Source: Incurvaria masculella
Lineage: Eukaryota; Arthropoda; Insecta; Lepidoptera; Incurvariidae
Length of the DNA: 64,000 nucleotides
Reading direction: 5' to 3'
NCBI GenBank assembly: GCA_946894095.1
Contig: OX335661.1
Span: 186,001 to 250,000, forward strand
A program made the translations under genes and the position numbers. How positions within the stretch are numbered: position 1 is the first letter of the stretch; the number at the start of each line of letters is the position of its first letter. The notes under the pieces were generated by a model. That model made no database searches, had not been told where the DNA came from, and saw only the letters and a program-made list of their open reading frames with translations. Shown here piece after piece: positions 54,552-64,000 of the stretch.

Positions 54552-54824
54552 TTTTAGGGTTCCGTACCCAAAGGGTGAAAACGGAACCCTATTACTAAGC
54601 CTTCGCTGTCCATCCGTCCGTCCGTTTGTCACAGGGCTGTATCTCATGAACCGTAATAGTTAGGCTGCTTAAATTTTCACAGAGTTTGTATTTATTTTGC
54701 CGCTATAACAACAAATAGGTAAAATAAAATAATGAGAAAAATGAAAGGGTAAAAAACGTGATTTTTTGGTGTTGATGATACGGAACCCTTCGTGTGCGAG
54801 TCCGACTCGCACTTGGCCGATTTT
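54552..54824 (+). repeat. Interspersed lepidopteran repeat, copy 6
   Basis: TTTTTAGGGTTCCGTACCCA to GCACTTGGCCGATTTTA, with a short deletion in the right half. Confidence 0.85.
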
Positions 54825-55499
54825 ATTTGACAATTTTGTGGTAAAAGCAAAAGAAAACATTTTTGTTACAATATATCTAAAAAATATTTTAGTAAATTTT
54901 TAAAGATGAGTGACCTTTAATTAATAGTAGAATAGTAGGGTTAAGAGTCATAGTCACATGTTATACTTATTGCACGATTATCGCCTACCGCACCGCCCTG
55001 ATTGTAATAAAAAAATGTTGATCAACAGATAAAATTCTAATTCGTTAACTTCATGTATTGGTACTTTCTGCAGTAATAGTACCAATTTATGAGGTTACCG
55101 AAATTCATTGACATTGCAATATTATTATTAAACTTACCTTTAACATGATTTATTTTGTGCTGAAATCACCCTAATAGCACTGTTTATTTGAGGGCCATCT
55201 GGCTTCTGCGATAGGCCTAACAAATATAGACCATTTTGCAAATACCCTTGATCTCACTACCCCAGCCAGCCAAGTCAGTCTTCTATTAAAGCAATAAAAG
55301 TGCCAGGATTGCCGCAGATCTTCTAAGATGATATATGCGTCGGATGGAGTCTTGATTTTCCATTTCTTTTCTGACTATTTTAAGTCAGTTTATCGAGATA
55401 CAAATCTTCAGTATCAGAGACAACTTACCCTGACTATGGGAATAGCTCGCTTATTATTCTTAGATTTAATTAATACAATGTTAGTCAGCTGCGGATGAT
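54825..55499. other. No gene seen
   Basis: AT-rich spacer without recognisable motifs. Confidence 0.4.
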
Positions 55500-56900
55500 G
55501 TGTTTATTGGTCCTTCGTCTCCAACTCTTTTGAAATCAATCGGTCATGCATTTTCACTTTAGTAACACGGTAGGGACCAAAATATTTACTCACCAACTTC
55601 AATCATAGCCGAACTGTGTTCTCTTAATCGCGACCAAATCTCCGATGTTGTAGACGTTACTTTGTTTTCCTCTTTCGATTAAATGTTCTTTTATTTTTCT
55701 CTTGAACTTTGTGTCTGCTCTTTTGCATCCGCTCTTAAAGCCTCTCTTTCACTCTGAAATCGGTTTCTTTTTCGTTCAGAATGTCTATTATTTCCAGGCC
55801 TTCTTTACTTCTCATCTTAACTCCAACAATTAATTCGGACGGTGTTGTCTTAATACTACATTGCAGAGTAGAATTCAGCTCAGAATTTAGCGTCTTTAAA
55901 ACTGTAGTCTTTATTTTTTTTCTCTTCGTCACTCGTTACACTCAATGCATTACTCTCATTTTATTTACACTTTGTAGCGATGCGTCTGAACTCATTGCAC
56001 TTAAAACACTTTACTTTTTGTCCTTACGCGGGCACGTGTCGGCGCGGTGCCCTAACATGCCGCAGTTGAAACATCTGATCTGTGGAGCTGCTCTGCGTCG
56101 CTCTCCGCCTGAGTATCGTCATTGAGCGTCGTAGCTCTTGAGGTGTCCGTCTTTTTTAAAATTTTGGATCGTCGTCTTTGCGTCGTGTAGCGTCTTAGCG
56201 TCTTGGGTTGACGTCTCGGCGTCGTATAGCGTCTTATGATTTCGTCTTCATATTCTCATAGATTTCGAGCTTCTTTCGAAATTCCGTCATGTTTCTGGCA
56301 TTTTTTTTTTTTTTTTTTTTTATCTCCCTTTTATATTACAATCTGTCGCATATTTGGACATTCAGTAATAGTTATGTATCGGCAGTATATATATGTATAT
56401 ATGTCGGCATATAGATCCATATAAAATTGCCTTATTGCACTCAGCATCGTATATCCCGTCTGTAACATACTCAATTAAGGCCTCGTCTTCGATTTCTCCA
56501 TGCGATCTACAAGCAATTTCTTTCATGGTAAGGAAGTATTGCTGGTAGCTTTCGTCACGTTCATCTTTCGGGAAAAAAGTTTTTTGTAAATGGAAGCACT
56601 GTCGACCTTGGCTCCAAACTCTTCAACCAAGATCGTCTTAAGGGTGTCCCGATTGGATATTTCAGGTGAAGGATCAAGCAGAAGGCGCGTAGTGCCGCTC
56701 AGGAGTCGTCGTGCGTAGATGTACCTCTCTAGTTCCGTCCAACTTAACAATACGCCGTAATCTTCAAAGTTGTGTATCAATTTCTTGATGGGATAGGTAT
56801 CATCGCCGGTAAACTTATGCAGGGACTCCTCGCGGAAGGTAATGCGATGGCGCTACGCCTCCGCCGTCGCATCGTGTTCCAACGTCTTGTCCTCTTGTTT
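55500..56900 (-). pseudogene. Gypsy-type relic: gag joined to the integrase C-terminus
   Basis: Minus strand from right: gag N-part (KFTGDDTYPIKKLIHNFEDY, YARRLLSGTTRLLL, LVEEFGAKV, KIACRSHGEIEDEALIEYVT), then ITEFRKKLEIYENMK, then zinc knuckles (CFNCGMLGHRADTC and CFKCNEFRRIATKC) at 55970-56090. Directly after them come integrase C-terminal motifs (IKTTPSELIVGVKMRSKEGL at about 55850, then VYNIGDLVAIKRTQFGY and FGPYRVTKVK near 55600). Protease, RT, RNase H and the integrase core are absent, so a large internal deletion joined the two. A poly(A) of about 23 and some foreign sequence (56300-56430) interrupt gag. Confidence 0.65.
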
Positions 56901-57264
56901 TCTCGCATTCCGGACGAGCCCACAAAGTTGTGGGTTGTCAAAAAAACTCAAGGAAATGTCTTTGTACTTCTTTTGTATTTTAAAAAAATAAACACGTCTT
57001 TTCAAGTTTACATTATTTTCGCCATCTTTCATCACCAAGACTTCTCATTGTGGAAGCATCTACTTTACTGTCTAATGAACTGTTCTTTTTGTTCCAAGAC
57101 ATGGATGGCCAACACCACAACTGTCATGATATTAATTAACTCAACGTACCCCATGAAAACTAGGTGCCATGTTAGAACTTGTTCATTTAGTAGTGACAAA
57201 ATATGTGGAGTTCCACATCTATGTGCAGCTTTATTTTCCTAAGATTAAGCAGCCAAGAATCCAG

Positions 57265-57389
57265 TGTAGGGTATTTACATATGAATACACAAGTCATAGC
57301 CTGTACAATGCGGGTAGGGATTAAACAGTCTTTGTTCAGCCGTCAAGTGTTTCATTGCTCGCACCCGTGGAAATCCCTGAAACATTACA
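57265..57389 (+). repeat. 5' LTR, mag-like gypsy
   Basis: 125 bp starting TGTAGGGTATTTACATATGA. Followed after two bases by the primer site. Confidence 0.88.
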
Positions 57390-57391
57390 AC

Positions 57392-57406
57392 TGGCGACGA
57401 GATTGG
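57392..57406 (+). other. Primer binding site of the mag-like element
   Basis: TGGCGACGAGATTGG, starting with the TGG expected opposite a tRNA CCA end. The exact tRNA was not identified. Confidence 0.55.
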
Positions 57407-57448
57407 AGTTTACGAGTTCCCGAGGGAGTATCTAGCTCACGAGTGAAA

Positions 57449-58636
57449 ATGCCGTACGGTAAAATTGAAGAATTTGACTGCAGTGAACGCAATTGGAGCA
57501 CATACATCCGGCGCGTTCGTCAGTACATTTTGTTGAATGAGATCAAGCCGGAGGTGCACGTCGCTACTCTCGTGACACACGTCGGTGCTGCCACGTACGA
57601 TCTTATGTGCGACTTGTGCGCGCCGTAGCATCCAGAGGAGAAAACGTTCGAGCAACTCGTGGAGCTAGTCGCCCATCACCTCAAGCCGAGAACGTCGGAG
57701 ATAGCCGAAAGGCATATATTTCTACAAAGGAAACAGGTGCCGGGCCAATCTCTCAGCATGTACCTACAAGGGCTAAAACATTTGGCGAAAACCTGCAATT
57801 TCAACGAGCAATTAGAAGTGAACCTGCCCGATCAATTTGTTTCGGGACTGCAGAGCGAGATGATGCGGTCACGGCTGTTTGCAGAAAAGACTTTGGATTA
57901 CAAGAGGGCGGTGGAGCTCGCCCTGGCGCTGGAGGCTGCGGACAGGCACGCGGAGGTCGCAGGGGGAGCGAGTGGCTCCCGGGCGGCAATGGCGGCGGTG
58001 GCAGCGACGAGCGCGGACACGACGGCGGAGGCAGCCGGAGGGCTGCATCAAATGCGTCTATCGGGCCACAGGGAGCGCGGGCCGCGGGCACCGGCCACGG
58101 GAGCCGGGCGCCGGGCGTGCGGGCGCTGCAGAAAGACGACACACGACACCGACAAGTGCCGGTTTCGTAATTATTCCTGTGATATTTGTGGACAAAAAGG
58201 CCATCTTAAGGCTGTATGTAAGCGGCCTACTAGTGAGGGTGGTGTTCGAGAAGGTCGGAAGCAGAGCAAGAATTACTTCTTAGATGATAACGACACACAG
58301 TCGGACACAAACAGTGAGTCAGAATTGTACAATATCTCGGTGGCTAGTAGCAAAGGCGACGGCCCGTACTACGTCAAAGTAGCAGTGGAAAACAAGTTAT
58401 TACATTTTGAAATCGATACAGGCAGTAAAACTTCTGTTATTTCTGAGCAATTGTATAGCGAATGTTTTAATTCCATCCCAATTGTAAGTCATAAATTAAA
58501 GTTGCGTTCGTACACGGGTGACGTCATGGAGCCGGCTGGGTTTATTCGTGTCAATGTCAAATGCGGAAGCAAGACAGAGCTGTTAAAACTGTTTGTTATT
58601 GAAAATGGTGGACCGCCTCTGCTCGGGCGCGTGTGA
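57449..58636 (+). pseudogene. mag-like gag and protease
   Basis: Start MPYGKIEEFDCSERNWSTYI. Capsid motifs: ATYDLMCDLCAP, then an amber stop (57626-57628) in place of a sense codon, then FEQLVELVAHHLKPRTSEIA and FVSGLQSEMMRSRL. An alanine/glycine-rich GC-rich linker follows (57920-58100). Zinc knuckles CGRCRKTTHDTDKC and CDICGQKGHLKAVC precede an aspartic protease (FEIDTGSKTSVISEQLYSEC). A TGA at 58634-58636 replaces the tryptophan usual after GRV at the protease-RT boundary. The frame is the same throughout. Confidence 0.85.
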
Positions 58637-60985
58637 ATACGTAAATTAAAATTAAATTTTCGTGAATGTTTGCAACAAATTACAGATAATGTGGGCTCTA
58701 TGGCGAAACAGCTATGCCAGGAGTATCCAGAAGTGTTTGCGGAAGAAATCGGTACGTACACTCATAAGTTGAGGTTATTTTTGACAGATGACACACCAAT
58801 ATTTTGTAAAGCTCGACCGATCCCGTTAGCGCTTCGGGAGCCGGTCAGACGAGAGCTGGAGCGGCTTGAGCAACAGGGAATCATCTATAAAGTAGATTGT
58901 TCAGACTATGGCACTCCTATAGTGCCAATTGTCAAGAAAAATGGTACCATCCGTATCTGTGGGGACTACAAGATAACGATTAACCCAAAGTTGAAAGATT
59001 ATCACTATCCCTTGCCGCGTATAGAAGAATTGTTTGCCGTGCTCGGGGGCAGCCAGCAGTATAATAATAATAATAATAATAATAATAAAGCCATTTTATT
59101 CCTTAATTTGTGTAAATACATGTTTGAAAATTAAAACTAGAAAAAACTGAACTAAAAATTAATTAAAATGACCCCTCTTCGGGTAAAGGCCTCCATTGAT
59201 TTTCATTCTCCTTTCACACTCTATCTGATAAACCTATGTAGCTTTGTATATTATTTTTTTTATTTCGGTATTAGGAATTCGACGACGCCATGGTATTCTG
59301 GCGTTTTCCCTATGTGGTTTATATATGATGTTTTTGTCGTCTAATATGTTATTTCCGTATATATATTGTATCGTAATTGATATCTCCTAAAGTATCTTTG
59401 TCTCATAATAAATTTTGTTTCATAATGTGATTCTTTACAGTGAGAGCGGAGCGTTGTATGTGTAAATATATATTCGTTTGGTGGCTTGGAGGGTTGAGGT
59501 CCTTATCTCCCGCGGTGACCGGCCGTGGGGAAACAGGGAGGGGGTCGTTGCTGGCTGCTATTCTATATTATTGGTTGTCTCAGAGTATTCTATGTCTTTG
59601 GCTGGTATATAATGTTGCGTGTATCAATTTTATTTTTCTTGAATGGTTGTTTTTTTTCTTTTTTTGTTAATCGAATGTTGACTTTCGATATTGTTGCTTT
59701 TTTCCAATTTGCCTTGCAGTATAATTATTTTGTCGTATTTTAAAATAGCTTTGTTTACCTTTTTTATATTTGTATACAAAACTTGATTTGTCGAATGCGT
59801 ATCAGCAAATATTGTTGCATGAAAGATCACGTGCGGTAACAGCGATCACCACACATGTAGGCACCTTTGTTTACCGTTGAATACCATATGGCTTAAAATG
59901 CATTCCAGAAAACTTTCAGAAAATAATGGAAGAAGTACTAGCTGGCCTAGGGTCCGTGGTCGTATTTTTGGACGACATTTGCATTGCAGGTAAGGACCAG
60001 GCCGAGCACATTAAAAATTTAAGAGCTGTCTTTAAGAGACTAGCGGAACAGGGCTGCGCATAAATTGGTCGAAATGTGAATTTTTTCAGGATAGCGTGCA
60101 TTATGTGGGATACCACATCGATAAGCACGGCCTGCACATGGACGAGTCTAAGATCAAAGCCATCAGTGAGGCTCCACAACCAAACAATGTGAGCGAATGA
60201 AAAGGTTTTTTGGGGCTGGTTAATTTTTATGGTAAATTTTGCGCAAATATGAGCATGGTTTTGAAACCATTATATGCACTATTAAAAAAAGAACAAAAAT
60301 GGCAGTGGGATGTTCAATGCGAAAATTAATTTAATGAAATTAAAAAAGTACTCTCGAGTGAATTAGTGCCAGCACGTTATGATGCAGATCTCCCTTTGGT
60401 TCTTGCAGTAGACAGCAGTCCCTATGGAGTCGGTTCGATCCTCTCACACCGATATCCCAGCGGAGAGGAGAGGCCCATCAGTAGTGCATCACGCACGTTG
60501 AACGACACGGAGACCACGTACAGCCAATTGGATAAGGAAGCACTCGCAATCATCTTTGGGGTGAGGAAACACCACCAGTACTTATATGGTCGCAGGTTCT
60601 CTCTGCGGAGCGACCACCGAGCTATATTTTTGCGGAAAATAAAGGAATTCCACAGACCGCGGCTAGCCGCTTGCAGAGATATGCAGTTTTATTGGCTGCG
60701 TATGACTTCGACATCCAGTACATTCCTTCGGCACAAAATGAGAATGTGGATGCACTGTCGCGCTTACCGCTACCACGGACACATAGGCAGAGTGGAGAAG
60801 AAGAGTGTAGTCATCTGTTGTTTGTCGAAGACACCTTCCCATCGGGAAATTAAGAGAGAAACTGCAAAGGGTCCATTTTTGAATGAAACATATGGGTATG
60901 TGATGTTTGGATGGCCTGAAGGGACGGAAATAGAAACAGAAAAGCCATTTTTTCATAGAAAATAAAATCTTCACATTGAGCATGG
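58637..60985 (+). pseudogene. mag-like reverse transcriptase and RNase H, split by an insertion
   Basis: RT first half: FCKARPIPLALREPVRRELE, TPIVPIVKKNGTIRICGDYK, PLPRIEELFAVLGGSQQ, then the insertion at 59062-59773. It resumes with KLDLSNAYQQILLHERSRAV and the catalytic box FLDDICIAGKD at about 59960. A frameshift near 60055, stops at 60198 and about 60329, and a frameshift near 60650 follow. RNase H: LVLAVDSSPYGVGSILSHRY, SQLDKEALAIIFGVRKHHQY, then SLRSDHRAIF. All typical Ty3/gypsy order. Confidence 0.82.
59062..59773 (-). mobile_element. Non-LTR 3' end inserted in the mag-like RT
   Basis: Bounded by GTATA on both sides (left CAGTATAATA, right TGTATACAAA). On the minus strand it ends RMKINGGLYPKRGHF with a (TTA)n tail of about nine units at 59062-59090. 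Only the last short part of an RT protein is recognisable; 5'-truncated. Confidence 0.65.
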
Positions 60986-60989
60986 GTGT

Positions 60990-62152
60990 TTGGTGTGGGG
61001 TTATCGCGTAGTAATTCCGGCTAGTTGCAGGGCTGCAGTATTGAAAGAAATCCACAGTGGACATTTAGGTATTGTAAAAATGAAGCAGGTCGCACGGAGC
61101 TATGTCTACTGGCCGAACATCGATGCGGACATAGAGGCGACGGGGCGAGCGTGCGAAGCATGCCGAGCGGATCTTGCGCAGCCACCACATGCCCCGCTCC
61201 AACCCTGGAGCTGGCCAGATCGACCATGGCGTCCACACGCCGACTTTTTGGGTCCATACCGAAACATATACTATTTTGTTATTATCGATGCCCACTCAAA
61301 GTGGATCGAAGTAGAACGAGTGACCACTACTTCAGCACCGGTAGTAATCGCATGCCTGCAAAGTTTGTTTAGCAGGTGGGGATTGCCGGTACAGTTAGTG
61401 ACCGACAATGGACCACCTTTTTCCTCTGCAGAAATAGCAACTTTTATGGGCAGAAATGGTATAAAACATATACTTGTGAGCCTCCGCCATCCTTCCAGCA
61501 ATGGGGCGGCAGAAAATTGCGTCAACACAATGAAGAAGGCATTAAAAAAGGCAACTACAGAAAATAAAGATATCACTAAGGTTTTACATACATTTCTTTT
61601 TAACTACAGGAACACGGCGCATAGTACAAGTCAAGTGGAGCCAGCAGTGGCCATGCTGGGGCGGCGACTGCGCGGCCGTCTTGACTGCTACGGCCCAGTA
61701 CAGGCCACTAGGTGCGGGCGGCGCAGGCGGCCCAGGTGCAGCGGTATGGAGGCACATGGCGCGAACATGCCGCTGGCGACCCGGTACTCGTCCGTGATTA
61801 CCGTAAAGGTAGCACTAAGTGGCAAGAAGGTGTTGACAGTACCAGTATCATACAAGGTAAAAATCGGGGACACCGATACGTGGAGGCGCCACACCGATCA
61901 AATTATGAGAAAGTCTCGTCATTCATTGTCATGCCTATGTGAAGAAGCTAGGTGAAACAGAAGCAATTAGGTGTAGGAGCCGAGGAAACCCCTGTCAAAA
62001 TGGGACCGGACCCATCGATTACAGACAAGGCAGAAGAGGAAGAAACTTGGGCCGATGCTAGTAATGAGGCTAATTCACCTAACATAAATTGCACCCCAGA
62101 AACACGGTCACGGGCCAAGCGGCCGTGTAAAAAGGTTAATTACAAATATTAA
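60990..62152 (+). pseudogene. mag-like integrase and C-terminal tail
   Basis: HHCC zinc domain (EIHSGHLGIVKMKQVARSY then CEACRAD). Catalytic triad: D in HADFLGPYRN, D in LVTDNGPPFSS, E in SSNGAAENCVNTMKKAL. A frameshift near 61690 shifts the C-terminal part (RYGGTWREHAAGDPVLVRDY), and another near 61830 gives VSYKVKIGDTDTWRRHTDQI. A stop follows at 61953, then the basic C-terminus TRSRAKRPCKKVNYKY ends at 62152. The catalytic core itself is uninterrupted. Confidence 0.82.
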
Positions 62153-62371
62153 GGTGGTGATCGGTGGTATCGTACACACGCGGCAAACATATCAAAGCCT
62201 ACATATTAAGCCTAGGATATAAAGTTTATGGGTTTGTTGTGAATATTAATATTTACAATATTCAACTAATTGCGTAAGTAATAAATTACCTTTAATATAT
62301 TGTAATCGTATTTTGTGTTTCATAGTACTAACTTTAAGAAAAGCGATTGCTTAAAAATGAAGGGGAGGTGG

Positions 62372-62496
62372 TGTAGGGTATTTACATATTAATACATAAG
62401 TCATAGCCTGTACAATGCGGGTAGGGATTAAACAGTCTTTGTTCAGCCGTCAAGTGTTTCAATGCTCGTACCCGTGGAAATCCCTAAAACATTACC
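62372..62496 (+). repeat. 3' LTR, mag-like gypsy
   Basis: 125 bp starting TGTAGGGTATTTACATATTA; about six substitutions from the 5' LTR, including the last base. Preceded by the polypurine tract GAAGGGGAGGTGG at 62359-62371. Confidence 0.88.
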
Positions 62497-62631
62497 TTAT
62501 CTGGTTTAGGTGGAGCTGCTCGGGACTACTTGCAGACCATTGAAGTCCACTCTAATATTTACAAACCTACCAAAAAACATTTTCTGAGACCGAAGCCTCT
62601 GACTGACTTGTTGAGGCAAGCGGACATGTAA
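62492..62631 (+). CDS. Short reading frame ending where the satellite begins
   Basis: An open frame follows the gypsy 3' LTR: GAARDYLQTIEVHSNIYKPT, then HFLRPKPLTDLLRQADM, stop TAA at 62629-62631. The composition is protein-like and an acceptor-like ggtttag precedes GTGGAGC. No family recognised. The first unit of the satellite overlaps its last codons. Confidence 0.3.
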
Positions 62632-64000
62632 ATTACTATAGAGCGTTGTCGCTCACTGTTTATTTTATTTATCTAAAGTAAATATTTTTGAGTATCCCTC
62701 TGACTTACTTGTCGAGGAAGAGTAGTATGTGACTGCCTGTAGAGCGTTGCAGCTCACTGTTAAGTTTACTTATCTAAAATAAATATTCTGAGCATCCTTC
62801 TCACTAACTTGTTGAGAAAGAGCAGTATTTGACTGCCTGTAGAGCGTTGCAGCTCACTGTTTAGTTTACTTATCTAAAATAAATATTCTGTGCATCCTTC
62901 TGAATAACTTGTTGAGGAAGAGCAGTATGTGACTGCCTGTAAAGCGTTGCAGCTCACTGTTTAAATAAATATTCTGAGCATCCTTCTGACTAACTTGTTG
63001 AGAAAGAGCAGTATGTGACTGGCTGTAGAGCGTTGCAGCTCACTGTTTAGTTAACTTATCTAAGATAATTATTCAGAGCATCCTTCTAAATAACTTGTTT
63101 TTTTTTATTTTGAGCGCGGCATATGGCGCACGCCAGGACCTCACTAAAAAGGCGCCCGACGGCGCCCATGGGCTTTCGGACTTTCACAGGGCCTGCGAAA
63201 ACCATGCCGGCCGGCCAGGTGCTTCTTCACACCATGTTTGAAGGAGAGCAGTATGTGACTGCCTGTAGAGCGTTGCAGCTCACTGTTTAGTTTACTCATC
63301 TAAAATAAATATTCTGAGCATCCTTCAGACTAACTTGTGGAGTAAGAGCCGTATGTGACTGCCTGTAAAGCGTTGCAGCTCACTGTTTAGTTTACTTATC
63401 TAAAATAATTATTCTGAGCATACTTCTGACTAACTTGTGGAGAAAGAGCAGTATGTGACTGCCTGTAGAGCGTTGCAGCTTACTGTTTAGGTTACTTATC
63501 TAAAATGAATATTCTGAGCATTCTTCTGACTATCTTGTTGTGAAAGCGCAGTATGTGACTGCTTGTAGAGCGTTGCAGCTCACTGTTTTGTGTACTTGTC
63601 TAAAATCATTATTCTGAGCATCCTTATGAATAACTTGTAGAAGAAGAGCAGTATGTAACTGCCTGTAGAGCGTTGCAGCTCACTGTTTAGTTTACTTATC
63701 TAAAATAATTATTCTGAGCATCCTTCTGACTAACTTGTGGAGAAAGAGCAGTATTTGACTGCCTGTAGAGCGTTGCAGCTCACTGTTTAGTGTACTTGTC
63801 TAAAATAATTATTCTGAGCATCCTTCTGACTAACTTGTGGAGAAAGAGCAGTATGTGACTGCCTGTAGAGCGTTGCAGCTTACTGTTTAGTTTACTTATC
63901 TAAAATAAATATTCTGAGCATCGTTCTGACTATCTTATTGTGAAAGAGCAGTATGTGACTGCCTGTAGAGCGTTGCAGCTCATTGTTTGGTTTACTTATC
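62600..64000 (+). repeat. Satellite array, 100-bp period, runs off the window
   Basis: At least 13 units. GAGCGTTGCAGCTCACTG recurs at about 62742, 62842, 62942, 63028, 63267, 63368, 63468, 63568, 63668, 63768, 63868 and 63968. One unit is 14 bp short (near 62960) and the array is interrupted at 63094-63240. Units diverge by a few percent, highest at the left edge. Confidence 0.93.
63094..63240. mobile_element. GC-rich insertion inside the satellite
   Basis: About 147 bp beginning with a T-run and containing GGCATATGGCGCACGCCAGG and CATGCCGGCCGGCCAGG. Unlike the surrounding AT-rich units. Family not identified. Confidence 0.5.

Larger units (their letters stand above)
57265..62496 (+). mobile_element. 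Gypsy LTR retrotransposon, mag-like, decayed
   Basis: Two 125-bp LTRs, a primer site, gag and pol in one original frame (as in mag-type elements), integrase, and a purine-rich tract before the right LTR. LTRs differ at about six positions, so the insertion is old relative to the others. Contains a non-LTR insertion in RT (59062-59773). No target duplication is evident. Confidence 0.88.

Noticed and set aside
57607..58170. Overlapping frames in the GC-rich gag linker of the mag-like element
   Set aside because: Only the frame carrying the zinc knuckles and protease is supported; the others are compositional shadows.
1..64000. Search for tRNA, rRNA, CRISPR arrays and bacterial-type operons
   Set aside because: None seen by eye; short tRNA-like matches are primer binding sites of LTR elements. 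A covariance scan would be needed to exclude small tRNA relics.

Overview
This is an AT-rich animal nuclear window, most likely from a moth or butterfly. No bacterial or viral gene organisation is present. The assignment rests on the mix of elements: a DIRS-like YR retroelement, BEL/Pao, copia and mag-like gypsy LTR elements, pogo-type DNA transposons with a PHD finger, Jockey/CR1/I-like non-LTR elements, a Penelope element, and six copies of an interspersed repeat (GGGTTCCGTACC...GCACTTGGCCGG) that I know from lepidopteran genomes. Almost everything that codes here is a transposable element or a relic of one. No tRNA, rRNA or CRISPR was found.

Layout. 1-3.9 kb: a minus-strand DIRS-like element cut by the window edge; its gag appears split by an intron, and the first exon carries an SR-rich region plus twenty-one 42-bp repeats. 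4.86-12.2 kb: a complete minus-strand BEL/Pao insertion (1,363-bp LTRs that look identical, 5-bp target duplication) missing the RT active site and RNase H. 13.7-19.9 kb: a decayed plus-strand pogo transposon containing a second, minus-strand pogo with an intact 718-residue transposase. 20.4-23.4 kb: an orphan LTR with a tRNA-Arg primer site, a small MITE and exons of a possible DUF4806-like gene. 23.5-26.1 kb: a Jockey relic split by a CR1-like element. 26.2-27.5 kb: exon-like segments of unknown identity. 27.6-31.6 kb: an internally deleted minus-strand RNase H-bearing non-LTR element.

35.3-49.5 kb holds the deepest nest: a plus-strand copy of that same non-LTR family is split by a copia element (39.3-43.9 kb) and by a Penelope element (44.6-49.2 kb), and the Penelope element is itself split by a CR1-like element (45.7-48.4 kb). 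50-57 kb: repeats, a CR1/L2 tail and a gypsy relic joining gag to the integrase C-terminus. 57.3-62.5 kb: a mag-like gypsy element with an inserted non-LTR tail. 62.6-64 kb: a 100-bp satellite whose first unit overlaps the stop codon of a short reading frame.

The genes do not form a pathway; the useful information is the order of insertion. LTR pairs suggest the BEL/Pao element is youngest (no differences seen in 1,363 bp), copia older (2 in 178) and mag-like gypsy oldest (about 6 in 125). Possible host sequence is limited to short, weakly supported exons at 13.4, 20.9-23.4, 26.2-27.5 and 62.5 kb.
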